Assembly: GCF_029227915.1 (NCBI RefSeq)
Contig: NC_079875.1
Location: forward strand, 32,183,501 to 32,247,500
Length of the DNA: 64,000 nucleotides
DNA from: Hydractinia symbiolongicarpus
Taxonomy: Eukaryota > Cnidaria > Hydrozoa > Anthoathecata > Hydractiniidae
Reading direction: 5' to 3'
This document shows positions 10,133 to 21,676 of the stretch, piece after piece. Within the stretch, counting starts at the first letter, position 1. Every line of letters starts with the position of its first letter. The notes beneath the pieces are model-generated. The model searched no databases. It was not told the DNA's origin and saw nothing but the letters and a program-made list of their open reading frames with translations. A program made the position numbers and the translations under genes.

Positions 10133-13100
10133 CTGTAAAAAATAGTATTGGAAAGGTTACCATGAATAGTAATTCTACCAAAAAACATCGGAACTAACAT
10201 CGGAACTAACCCGATGCTCAACTTTAAAATTTACATAAAGGTACGTTTTATATCATTGTGATTGTGTTTTTCTTCAATAGCAATTAATAAATTCAAATAT
10301 CTGAATTTATACAATTTGTGCTCGAGCTTAATTTTTGTTGCACACTCCTTTCATGTAAAACCTTAACTGATTTATTATTTACTTCGATCAGCACTACTTA
10401 TGCTACGACTACATTTGAGTGGAAAGCTTTTTTAAGCAGCTTAACCACTTTCTAACCTCCCCTCACATTAGCTCGCACTTACCGAAGAAGTGACTTCAGC
10501 GGCGTTGTCCTCCTGATTTGAAGTCCCAATCTGAAAATAGTATGCACATCGTTTATATGTAATAACCCTATTTGCAATTTTTAAACATAGGTAAATTTAT
10601 TTACATTTGTAGAAATAGACTGCGTGGATGCACTTGCAGAATTCAATCGATTAGGAACAGCTAACTGTCTCTAAAAGAAAATTAAGTGATGATAATTGCC
10701 ATATAACATGGCAACAGTTGCGTCACCACTAAGTACTCTTAGTTATAAAAAATTAAATATCTGAACACTTGAATTGGCACGTTGGGAGTAAATTACTTTT
10801 AACGAGCGACAGGTGGCTTCAAAATCCTTTTTATGAAAAAAAGAAACCCATATTTGATAACATTTTATATACATCAGACGAATTGATAACATTTCTTACG
10901 TTACATTTTATAGGTGAATAACGAATCAAGCTTCTTAGTTTGTCACAAATCTGTCTGTCACTGACTTGGAAATAAGGCTGTAATTGCGCAGACTTTTTTC
11001 GTACATTTTCGATGTTGATTTCCTTTTTCCCGATTTCGTCAGCAAAAGCTTCCTGCAATTTGTTGATGTCTTCAATTTTCCACTTGTGTCTTGGTGATGC
11101 AGGTGGAGAAGATGAAATATTCTCGTTCTCTCTAAAATAACTCCTAATTACTTTGCCACCTTTTGCTGCTGCTTCCTGCTTTTTTCGTACAAAGTAGTGC
11201 TTGTTTGCAGTGTCCAGGCTGTGACACATCAAATCAGCTACCTCCTGGTTCATGCCCATACCCTTTCCCCGAATACCAGTTGTTGTGGACTTTCGAATTA
11301 TATTACAGCTTAAATTTTTAATTGGAACATTTCCGAACAGATCTGCTTTAGCCCACAACTGGTGAATTCGTAAACTTATCTGTCCAGAGGTCATAGCACT
11401 TCCCGTCCAGGACAAAAAAACATTGCGGCACTTTGGCTTTACCTGTGGACGAATTTTGTCAGTAAACAGCTTTAACCAACCAAATTCGATCTCCGACATA
11501 GTGATTGTAGCTGGTCCGTATGCATATGCTGTTTTGTGCTGTTTAACGGAAATCTGACACAAACCATCAACCCTCTGGCAAGCATCAACTTCAGAAACCA
11601 AAAGATTAGCTGACACTCCCGAACGGTGACCATTGGCAAAATGTATGACCGAAAAAAGATGGTCCCGCATACAACAATACTCAGCTTGAGTCACGGAAAA
11701 ATCTGAACTTTGCAACTTGAGAAAAAAAGATTTCGCGTTGACCGCATTTTCGCTTTTTTCATAGTTTTGCAGCTGTTGTGGTGTAACTAGCATTGAATGA
11801 TCATCGATCTCCCGCTCAAATCTACGTTCCTTATCCAATTTTTTATAACTTTTTTTCCAGACATTTAATTTTCTTTTTAAGTCAACAACCTTTTCAGGCC
11901 CAACTGAGGTCAACTGTACCCTCTCTGTGATAAGAAACTCACAAAAAACACCAACCGAAGATAAATATTTTTTGATAATTCCTGGTAAATTCTCACGGCT
12001 TTTGCAATGCTTTGCCAAATATTCGTCACGGAAATGTTGACCATCAAAAAACATCGCAAGGTCTTTATTTGCGCAAACTATAAGGTAAATTCGTTTAACG
12101 TCTTCCACAATTTGTTCGAAAGATGTACGGTTACCTCCGTCCGGTCCTTGCAAGTAGGCCGCAAATTTTTCAAACAGCTCTTTGACTTCGTTAGGTAAAG
12201 TATTCTCTATATCATCGCAGTCAAGAGCAAACTCAGATCCATCACTGTCGCTAAACAGTAATGGAGATTGAGAGCGGCTTTTGGAAGTGATCAAGTCAAC
12301 AGAATGCACCGGCAGTTCTCTCCTCGGTATAGACGTGAAGGCATGCGTGACTTGATCAGATTCCGCATTATCCGCTATTGGTACAATCATTTGCTCAGCG
12401 GCTGGTAAAGATGTTTTTGAAAAGCTTTTTTGTTTACTATCCGCCAGTGACTTTGATTTTATATTTTGAAATACTTTACGAGGTGAACTGTCCACAACGC
12501 CAATTATTTGAATGCTATTGCACATTACGGCACTGTCAAGCAAGGCACGGTACTTCTCCTTGTTTTCAATCTTGTGAAATTTTCGCAGATGTTTCGGCAG
12601 ACGCTTCAATACTTTATAACACCCTTCCACTGGACAAATTCTTGATGTGTGATAATCCTTTTTCTGCAATGTTTTTTGTGTCTGCCTTCTCAACCCAAAT
12701 TGACCAATAGCAGCATCTGCACTTGCCTTTGACCACTTGTGGCACAATAACAAATGCCGTGCTAAATTTTTAACCATTAGAGAACAGGAAGTAACTGGAC
12801 ATTTGAAATTTGATCGATACCTAAAAGGCGAAAATTGATTTGTATTTGACGTGCAAAAATTCCAATCCTTTACAGTCACACAGCCGCAACGTGTAAACGA
12901 TTTTCACAGAAAACTCCTTCTAAAATAGGAAATTAATTGCTTAGTGCTGTTTTAAGTTTTAATACATTTCCTAAAAAGTTATAGAAAAGGTAATTGGTGG
13001 ATACCTCTTGTTTTCACTTTTCAGCAAATTTTTGTCATCATTTATCTTAGCCCCATTTTCCTTGCCTACTACCACCTCCTTACCATCATTAGTCTCCTTA

Positions 13101-16100
13101 TCAGCCCTCACCTCAACTAGACCTTCCTCATCCTTTTCATGTACACCACTTTTCTTCCCCACCTCTTTATCAACCCTCACCTTTACTGCACACTCCTCCT
13201 TCTTTTCACCTACACCACTTTTCTCCCCTACCTCTTTACCAACCCTCACGTCTACTGCACCCTCCTCCTCTTTTTCAGCTACACCACTTTTCTTCCCCAC
13301 CTCTTTATCAACCCTCACCTTTACTGCACACTCCTGCTTTTTTTCACCCACACCACTTTCCCCCCCTACCTCTTTATCAACCCTCACCTCTACCGCACCT
13401 TCCTCCTCTTTTTCATGTACACCACTTTTCTCGCCAACCTCTTTACCGCCCCTCACCTCTACAGCACCCTCCTCCTCTTTTTCACCTACACCACTTTTCT
13501 CCCCTACCTCTTTATCAACCCTCACCTCTGCTGCACCCTCCTCCTTTTTTACATGTACACCATTTTCATCATCTGCAACCAATTCCCCACTATCATTACT
13601 TTCCTTTTTAACCCTCACCTCAACTGCACCCTCCTCCTTTTCACTTACAACACATCCTACAGCAATTACTATTTCCCTTTTCTCCTTGTCACAGACAAAA
13701 TTGGGGTTCAGTACTTGAAAGTCCACTTGACGATCTTCATTTGCTTTTTTGTTCAAATTGCTGGTAAAACTTTTAATCCCACTAAGTTCCTACGAAAAAA
13801 GTTCATCAAGCATTACAATAAATCCTTATTTCTATTTAGATAAGTTTACTCAGACAGATTTACCTCGGACGAAGTTTCATGGAAAGCTTCTGTCTCATGA
13901 TAAAGAAGGAAATCATCAGCCTAAAAAGATAGCATGAAACTGTAGATTAAACAAGTTTTCAAAAATGGTTAGGGAGTCGATACTCTGAATACACTAACAG
14001 AGACGAAGTACCTTTTGCCTGGAGACATTACAACATGACTCATACACCAAAACCATGGTCTCTGGAAAAAGTACTTTGAAAACATAATCGAAATACTAAA
14101 ATAAAAAAAATTGTACACACAATGTTATACCGAAAAGTTACCATTTAGTTGAGTGTTGAAGAAAGTTGGATGCACACTAACCGTCATAGTATCTTTGCAG
14201 AACCAGAGCATTAACGTGTCCAAAATACACTTCTGTTGAATGTCAGAAAAATCACCGATTCCGACTTGCATATTCAGCATAGCTTAAGAATATAATATCA
14301 AAATAATTAACATTTCGTAAGTAACTATCTTAATGAGGACATAAACAGTTAGCTACCTCGGCTACACCCCCTTCTTTAAATGTATCATGTCTCGCATTTG
14401 AAACCTATGTAAAATAAGATGATGTATGATGCCTGAAAAATCAATCCATTAATAATAATACCTAAGAAAATTTCTTCCAAAGAATAAGGATCAAACCTTT
14501 CATTATAAAAAAATGTAAAGCATGCAATTCAAGAACATGCACATATGAGTCAAACTGACCTTACACAATGTCTGTACTCTCAAATGTAAATAAAAATATA
14601 AAGTAAACAGAAACAACAAAAAAAGAAATGAAGATACAAATATTTCAAACCTTCCCCTCGAATATTTTAAAAATATCATCTTTAAGTCTTGCCAGAACAC
14701 CTGACAGTTTTTTTATAGATATTTCACTCATATTTCTGAAAAGGATAAAATAAGTTAAATTCATCTTCACCACTTGCATCACCAAGACACAAGTGCACGA
14801 TTGAAGACATCAATGAATTGCAGGAAAGTTTGTGCTGATAAATTCAGAAAATTGAAATCAACATAAAAGATGTGTGAAAAAAGTCTCCGCAATTACAGCC
14901 TTACTTCCAAGACAGACAGATTTGTGAGAAACTAAGAAGCTTAATTCATTATTTTAAAATGTAAAGAAAGTGTGGTATCTGTATTATTCCTGTAAATTTA
15001 CATTTTTTCTTAACGCATACCTTCTTAAGGATGGGAAAACATCATTCAACGGTTTGCATTCCCCAATGAGTTCATCGATTTTTGTGAAGTTTGTGGTGGT
15101 CTTTTTAAATATTGTATATTCTTCACTGTTTAAATGCTAGAATACACAATAATAAAACATAACGACCTTAAAAGTATTGCTTTTATGAACTAAAGTCAGT
15201 AGTGGCAAGAATTATTACTTAAAAATTACTACCCAGGCCGATGCTGACTATATTATTCTGCATAAATTATGTTGCTAACCTCATTTAGATCAGAGAACGA
15301 TACGTCGCAACATTCACAATACTTTCTGCATTTTTCCATTACATGGCAATCTTTTGCCATGCTTGACTTTCTAAATTAAAAGGCTTATAAAATAAGGTAT
15401 ATAAAATAATATGTCTTACAATATTTAATAATGACGTCTCCTGCATTTTTATTAGAGAAACACATTGGCGACTTTCAGTCAAAAATTTAATCCTAAATTT
15501 AAATTTGTTAACACACCTGCATATGTTTTGCAAAAAGAAATTTGACGACATGCAGTTCAAGTCTTCCGCATAAAATGGTTTGAAAATCCTAAACAGATAA
15601 GTCCAAGCTTTAATTTTTTAAAAAACTACAAACAAACAGAATAAGTAGAAAAATGTCTCACTTTTCCTTATCTCCAACTTTTATAAATGGCTCCTTTAAT
15701 TTTCGCACCAAAATATTATCTAAAAATTTAAAGAGGTTATTAACCTGTACCCTAAAACTGGTTTGCACAAAAAATATTAACAACACAATGAGCCATAAAA
15801 ACCTCAAAATCTTGAAACAACTTTAAGAAAATCCCTAGCCTCAACGTGTTAAAATCCAATTAAAAATTAAAGAAATCTTCAAAAAAAAAAACAATAATTT
15901 TAACTTCAAATAAAAAAAGTATGCAACTAGTTCAATTTTAAAAAGTCAAAAAAGAGGAATAAAAACTAAGAAAATATTCAAGAAATTTCAGCCTATATTC
16001 AAATATTTAGCTAAAAAACGCTCAGGTCAAAAAACTGTTTTCTTATAAGAAAAAAAACGTGTATTAAACACTCATTTAAATAAGTTGGAACATTGAGATT

Positions 16101-17694
16101 TATACCTTTAATGAGAAGAAAAGTTCTGTACGAAATTGTACCTTTTAAAAGACATATAAATGTTGTCATGAAATACAGTTTAACATACCTTTTTTATCAC
16201 TGAAATTACTGATAACCTTAAAAAATAAATACAATTATTGGTAAAAAAAAAGTATGGTTATGCAGCAGTCTCAGATACAATTATTTTATGAGCCAAGAAC
16301 TTGTGGTAGTGGTAGAACAGCTGATGAGTTGTACTTGAATGTATGGAAAATCCAAAAAACCTTTTAACTAAATGTTACTAATTTCATTTTAAATTCAAAA
16401 TTTTCTTCTTTTATGACATAAAACAAAAACTGGGTTAAAGGTAAAGAGATGGAAATGGGCATTACAAATTATAAAAGAATATTACCTGCTCTCCATTTTC
16501 AACAAAAGTTACCTCTACAGCCTGAAAAACAAGAACATACATCTCATTTACACTCTAATTTAAATATTTATGAATGTACAGCAAGCATTTAATTATCATG
16601 AATTGATAGACAAATTTTAAATTTTATTGAAACATGACATAGGACTATTTTAAAAATACAGCAACATCATACTTTTCCAGTTGGCGTTATATTTGCCAAT
16701 AATATTGGTTCACAACAGTTTTCCTAGAACAAGAAAATATTATTTACCAACATTGTTTACAAACATTGACGAGCCTGCTATTTTTATTCTAAACGATTAA
16801 CTTACTTTCTTACGCCATGGTAAGTTTGTGTCATTGTAATTGTATCGTAGCTCTGTACCAGTAGGAATATCTTTTGTTGCTACCAAAAAAATTCCTGGCA
16901 TTCCACCCTTTTCGAATTTTTTCATAGTGCAGTTCGCATATGCAGGTGGTGAATCATTTACAAAACGGCAAAGGCAGGATGACAATGTAGCATCAATACT
17001 ATAGGAAAGAAACGTTAACATAGTCCAACTTATATTCCCATAAATATAAGTTAAGTGTGATAAATGCACATACAATATAACTACCTACCTCAATTTTTTT
17101 CCATTATGCTTTATATCAAAAATAAAGCATCCTAACTTTCTACGACAGTATTCTTCTCGCTTTACCTCTGCCTCTTTTTTTGATAAAAGCTTCCCCTTGT
17201 ACTACAGGAGGATACTGCCTTTGGATACATTTTGCGTAGTAAAAACACCATAGCCTGAGATTAAAAAGATAAAAGTTACTACATTAATTTTTAATAACAG
17301 ATATTCAAAGTATTTCAATATTATACATTTGTTTAGTTTTGTTTTGCACTAAAGCTTTTACCTATAAATTCATCAATAAATATTTTCTTTAAATATGCAG
17401 GATCGTGATCTGCTAAAACGTTTAATATTTCTTCTTGAGTTGAACCTTTTCTCTAAAAAGATAAAAACATAAAAGAAGAAAGATGTATTACAAAAGGAAT
17501 AACTTCACACATAATTAAAAGGACATAGAATTTTTTTAAATTGACACGATAGGACATAGAATTACAAAATGAATCTACATCACCACTTTAAATTTTTACT
17601 AGCAATTAACTGAAATTATTAAAAAGGGGAACTGATAATAACTATGAGCATAAAAATAAATCTGATTTTTACTTACCAATTTTCTTGTGTTCAT
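9932..17694 (-). CDS. SET domain-zinc finger-tyrosine recombinase-SANT fusion gene (20 exons)
   Basis: Exons on the minus strand: 17694-17677, 17452-17362, 17254-17089, 16998-16806, 16723-16673, 16521-16486, 16216-16189, 15719-15662, 15588-15517, 15370-15280, 15136-15021, 14735-14651, 14404-14368, 14282-14182, 13920-13864, 13789-13005, 12820-10900, 10670-10605, 10530-10483, 10132-9932. All introns are GT-AG and every phase matches, giving 4,221 nt (1,407 codons including the stop). The one in-frame interruption is TAG codon 54 (17202-17204). Domains: SET about 37-156, cysteine cluster about 246-259, acidic 23-residue repeats within 401-661, zinc fingers 667-690 and 723-745, tyrosine recombinase about 870-1210, SANT-like 1239-1295, conserved C-terminal module 1341-1406. 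The start is the ATG at 17694; earlier exons cannot be excluded. A paralogue at 35.8-42.5 kb has the same order. It could be a domesticated transposase fusion or a Crypton-like element; which one is not known. Confidence 0.8.
10900..12820 (-). CDS. Zinc finger-tyrosine recombinase-SANT exon (17) of the fusion gene
   Basis: A 1,921-nt exon. Two C2H2/C2HC-type fingers come first (CPVTSC...RHLLLCH and CPVEGC...KHLRKFH). A core-binding-like helical region and a tyrosine recombinase catalytic domain follow. Visible catalytic residues in fusion numbering are R1061 (HRSGVSANL), K1091 (QHKT), R1171 (NIIRKSTTTGI), H1195 (MCHSLD) and nucleophile Y1204 (HYFVR). The R-to-Y spacing of 143 residues fits the family. 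The usual histidine of the HxxR box is asparagine here. A SANT/Myb-like helical domain (WKIEDINKLQEAFADEIG) closes the exon. The frame does not start with an ATG; the open frame upstream of 12820 is intron. Such enzymes cut and rejoin DNA through a 3'-phosphotyrosine intermediate. Confidence 0.9.
13005..16723 (-). CDS. Linker exons (5-16), including a cysteine cluster and acidic repeat
   Basis: Twelve exons between the SET and recombinase regions stay in frame. Exon 10 (15370-15280) carries a cysteine/histidine cluster, CHVMEKCRKYCECC, which may bind zinc. Exons 12 to 14 have counterparts of matching phase in the paralogous locus; exon 12 is exactly 85 nt in both. Exon 16 (13789-13005) encodes an acidic-basic region with eight degenerate units of the type EEGAVEVRVDKEVGEKSGV. 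The period is 23 residues (69 bp), so it is a coding minisatellite. The donor at 13005 (AAGAG|GTATCC, phase 2) joins exactly to the acceptor at 12820. This is the key link uniting the SET and recombinase parts. Confidence 0.75.
16806..17694 (-). CDS. SET-domain exons (1-4) of the fusion gene
   Basis: Exons 17694-17677, 17452-17362, 17254-17089 and 16998-16806 join into MNTRKL plus a SET domain resembling the KMT5A-like group of lysine methyltransferases. The GxG-type motif is GYGVF (residues 37-41). The RxxNHS box is RFVNDS (103-108, histidine replaced by aspartate, as in the paralogue). The ELxYDY box is ELRYNY (141-146), followed by NLPWRKK. The TAG at codon 54 replaces the expected acidic residue in the LLEYKG-type strand. 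No alternative GT-AG pair of plausible size removes it, so the SET part is a nonsense allele, a pseudo-exon, or contains a base error. If translated, the expected activity is methylation of histone or other lysines, but this is inference. Confidence 0.8.
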
Positions 17695-19990
17695 TTTGCT
17701 AAAACTGTGCTTTATAATTTATGTACTATGTAAGTTTTCTTTAATCTAATACTGATTTAAAATTTGAATAATATTAATTAATACTGGTTAGCGTTTATAC
17801 GAACATTGTGTCTACTGCAAAATTGTTTTTCGGATTTATGTAGTATAATGTAGTATAAATGTATAACCTGTTGCATTACCACCTTATTAAAAAGAAGTTA
17901 GGTAACAACTGATTTTCTGTAAATATCTGTAATATGTTTTACCAAATCTGTCACAACTATAATACTGAACTTCCATAATTTTTAAAAAAGTCTATTGAAT
18001 TTTACACTTGAGCATTGACTTCCATAGATTATTTTAAAATACAAGTGGCCATAACAACAATAAAAGAATAATAAACTACACAATCCTTCACTTCAATTTT
18101 TGACTTTAACTGTATAACTTACCCAATGTTTATAAATTATTTTCAACTTTCTGAATATATAATCAAAACTGTAAGCCAAATATTTTCACCTATCAAATCA
18201 AAATAGCAGTAGAGACGACAACATCTAAAATGCAATTTTTGTAAGCATAAGCTTTACCTATTTTTTTATAATTGTCACAGACAACTTTTGGTCTTCACAT
18301 GCTGGCCAGTACTTGATTTCCAACACACAACAACTCTTAAAACAAAATTAGAAAAAAAAGAAAACCAAAAGAAGGTTCTAAAGTAAATTTCTTAATGTGT
18401 TTCAATCTGTTGAGTAAGTTGAGTAAAAATTTTTAAGATAAAATACGGATTGTTTCATTGTCATCATCAGTCAAAATATACCATACATAAAAGCTAGTCG
18501 TAAAATTTACTAAAATGACAAAATAGAAATTTATCTTTATCAAATTTCTTTCATGCTTTCCTAAAACATCTTATAGTAAAAGTTATATAGTAAAAATAAT
18601 TATTACACTAGATACATTATTAAATAACTTTTTCACAAAAACACCTGTGGCTCTGTTAGGTATATATGATAATGGTAACAATGGGATTTGCAGTTTGGAA
18701 TAAAAGAAACCTTTATATTGCCCATTTTCAAGATCGTTCATGATAATACACAAAATGCAATGGGTCATACAATAAATTAATTTAGTTCTTTTGTGATATT
18801 TTATTATATACAATTACATTCAATACTCATAATACTCATTTCTTGCTTAACTTAAAATCTTTCAAATGTCCAGCAGTTGAAAAACAAAAAACACAAGCAA
18901 AATGTGCAGATGTTTCTCTTTTAAATATATTTATATACATCACATCTTACTGGTAAGATATTTGCCACTCAACATTTTTCAAAAGTTTATGAGCATTTAC
19001 TCATGAAGTTACACTATTCTGACAACATGTGTCAAGTGTTTTACAGAGTATCATCTATACTGAATTTATAAAAGCAGCCGGAAACACAACACAAAGTATA
19101 TTAAATGATGATGGAGTACACTAATCATACACCTAGCAATTAGATTCATACAAGTTTGGATGGGACATGAGCAATAAAACTTTCCTGAATAATTTTATAC
19201 TTGGAAATGATTCAAAAAACGATTTGCTTTACTCTTTGCCATGTTTATTTTACTACTAACGGTAACAGTACAAACATTTGAATAATAGAAGCAAAATTTA
19301 AAATATGGTCTTGGAAAATCCTCAATATAAAAATATACATATATATATAATTTATTTGATAAATATAAGACTGCTTAGTTTGAAAAAATATTATTGCCCA
19401 TCTGACTGTCTTTTGCAGGAGGTGGAGAAACAGAGCATTATAGATTATATATACATTACAGTATATCAATACGACAAACTTTCTTTTCCAAACTCAGCTA
19501 GCTGACTATAGCTCTTGTTATTTTTTTATTTTTTAAATATTTACTTGAGCTCGATTACTCAAAATTTTTTAGAAAATGTAGGAAATTTGACTTAAAGAAA
19601 AATAAATAACGATCTTTAAAAAGTGAGAAAAAACAACAAAACATCACCCGCCACTTGAGCAGAGTGTAGATTTTGCAATGTATCTATACTGACTTTCATT
19701 CTGTGAGAAATGTGTTGTACTTTGTTTATTTGATGATCATCACATGTCTGTAGTACAAGCAGTCTGTGTCTAGGTAATGAAGTCTAAAATAATGAGTAAG
19801 TGTTTGAGATTGATGGTAGTTTGTATAGTCACCAAAGACACTAAGTTTTAAAAATCACTGCTAAGAAAGTATGTATACCGAAAACCTTAACAGTGTATAG
19901 ATGATAAGCATAACAACCTAAAAACTATAGTTATCGTGACAAAAATATACTGGTTCAAACCAATGTGTTATATTTTCTGCATTGAAGTGC
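17695..19990. other. 5' flank of the SET-recombinase gene; no other gene seen
   Basis: AT-rich sequence (many A and T runs) containing only short chance frames on both strands. The promoter of the minus-strand gene should lie just above 17694, but I could not assign motifs. No repeats of note. Confidence 0.4.
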
Positions 19991-20620
19991 ACAGCTACCA
20001 ATGAGGATGCTGACTCGCCGAAAACGCTGTATGTTATGTAACCATCCGGGAAAGCCTGGGCCCGTCCAAAATCGCCCGAATTGCGCCTGAAATGCTATGC
20101 GTGCGAGGCTCATTGGTCTCATTTACATTTTGTCGCGAAGAAGGAAGGTGCTATTTTGTCGTTTACTCTCAGTTTATGTGTGGGATTATATTACAGCTAT
20201 ATTTATCGAATAAATGATATAAAAAACTTCCACTGTTAAGGAGTGACTATTAGTCTACCATTATGTTGGTATTGGGTACCTTAACCATGCCGTTATGTGC
20301 CGATATGCAAATGCGCTATAATGGCGCGGTAGCTGTACTTTAAAGTATCTACGGACTTCATTAATACACAGAAGACAAACATTTATGTCAATATAGATAT
20401 ACGCGTTCTTATTGCGTTTACTAAGCCTCTGTCATAACCAGAGATTTACGTCTAACATCCACTACCACTGCTCGACATTGAAAGAATAAATTATACATCA
20501 TGGCAATAAATGTTTAAAAAAAATTTTGTTTCGGGTTGATTCAGGTTTCTCCGGGCCGACAGCCCGTGGTTTTTGCGGCGTTTCCGGCGAGTCGGCACCC
20601 TCATAGCTATCATTGGTCAC
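19991..20620. repeat. GC-rich inverted repeat, MITE-like
   Basis: The left arm at about 19995-20085 (contains GCTGACTCGCCGAAAACGCT) pairs with the right arm at about 20530-20620. The right arm, read on the minus strand, contains GCCGACTCGCCGGAAACGCC. Both arms are far richer in GC than their surroundings. Arm identity is only moderate (roughly two thirds to three quarters by eye). No coding potential lies between. A non-autonomous element with long inverted ends is the simplest reading. Confidence 0.5.
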
Positions 20621-20745
20621 AGCGGTATGGCCTTTTGGCTTTAACAATTGAGTGGCAGGCAAAAAGATGCGGGCGCTAGATAAAGTGAGGTCCTTTTTAG
20701 TCTGTTTTTTCGCATGACGGTATCATTACGACTTTATATGAATAT

Positions 20746-21012
20746 ATGTCAATCAGAAATTATCCATCTACACTCGATAATAGTTTAAAGCCTGAAAAAT
20801 GTTTCCATAGAAAGAAATGGGCTGAAAAAGACCTTTCTTCAGCAAGCTTCCGCATCTTTCTGCCTGCCACACAGTTGTTAGAGCCAGAAGGGCTTACTGC
20901 GGAAAATGTAAACATTCAAAAAGGTCTATACATGTTGACTGAGGTGGTTGCAGTTTTAGCCAATCTGCTGACCATAAAACATGCAATTTGGTATGTCTAT
21001 ATATATATATAA
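20746..21012 (+). CDS. Short hypothetical frame, possibly an exon
   Basis: An 88-codon ATG frame with mixed composition (MSIRNYPSTLDNSLKPEKCF at the start, then a hydrophobic segment LTEVVAVLANLLTI). It includes a possible donor (CAATTTG|GTATGT) near 20988, shortly before the stop. I do not recognise it and have no second exon. It may be a chance frame. Confidence 0.2.
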   Translation: MSIRNYPSTLDNSLKPEKCFHRKKWAEKDLSSASFRIFLPATQLLEPEGLTAENVNIQKGLYMLTEVVAVLANLLTIKHAIWYVYIYI

Positions 21013-21520
21013 GAGAAAGATACTTTTATCCAAACTAAAGAAAAGATTTTTTAGATTGGAAAGTTGGTGTGCCGATAAAACCAAAAATTAAAATATTCAC
21101 AGTTCGGTGAAGAAGCAGATGCCCAGATCAGAGGATCTAATGCCTGAATTAAGAGATATCCCTAACTTGCTATAGCTATAGCTAGCTAATGCCATTGCCC
21201 TTTTTTGTGTTAAATAGCCATTAGCTAGGTAGTCTTTAGCATAAAAACAAAGATAGATCATTTTTGTTAAATATCACCTTCTTTTACTTCTCACATCACC
21301 CCAAGAAATCTTTAAAGCTAGCTAGCTATAACCTTATACACAAATAGCAACGTACTCACAGCGTTTATCCCCAAGCAACAAGTCTTTGCTTTGAAATAAA
21401 GTAACCATATTCTCCCCTTAACCACGTGTATTATATTATTTCTTCCGTCTCCTTCCTCGCCTCTGAATTTGTAAACTTTAACTGGCAAATTTTACGGGCA
21501 GCCGATTTTTAGATTGGGTA

Positions 21521-21611
21521 GGAAAGGAGTCCGTTTGGAAAGGAGTCCGAGCGTTGGAAAGGAGTCCGGCCGAGTTGGAAAGGAGTCCGCTTCGTGTAGG
21601 AAAGGAGTCCG
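21521..21611 (+). repeat. Five-copy GGAAAGGAGTCCG cluster
   Basis: Five copies of the 13-mer GGAAAGGAGTCCG start at about 21521, 21537, 21556, 21577 and 21599, with variable 3-9 bp spacers. This is the same core as in the larger minisatellite at 8864-9410, but here it lacks the long flanking unit. A (TTA)n microsatellite follows at about 21627-21676. Confidence 0.9.
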
Positions 21612-21676
21612 TCAACTTTCTTCTTCTTATTATTATTATTATTATTACTATTATTACTATTGTTATTATTATTAAT

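Noticed and set aside
12821-12879. N-terminal extension of the recombinase frame
   Set aside because: It starts at a GTG, not ATG, and lies upstream of a good acceptor at 12820 whose phase fits the preceding exon, so it is intron.
13008-13843. Two long plus-strand frames rich in S, T, P and L
   Set aside because: They are mirror frames of the 69-bp coding repeat in exon 16 on the minus strand, which has splice support.
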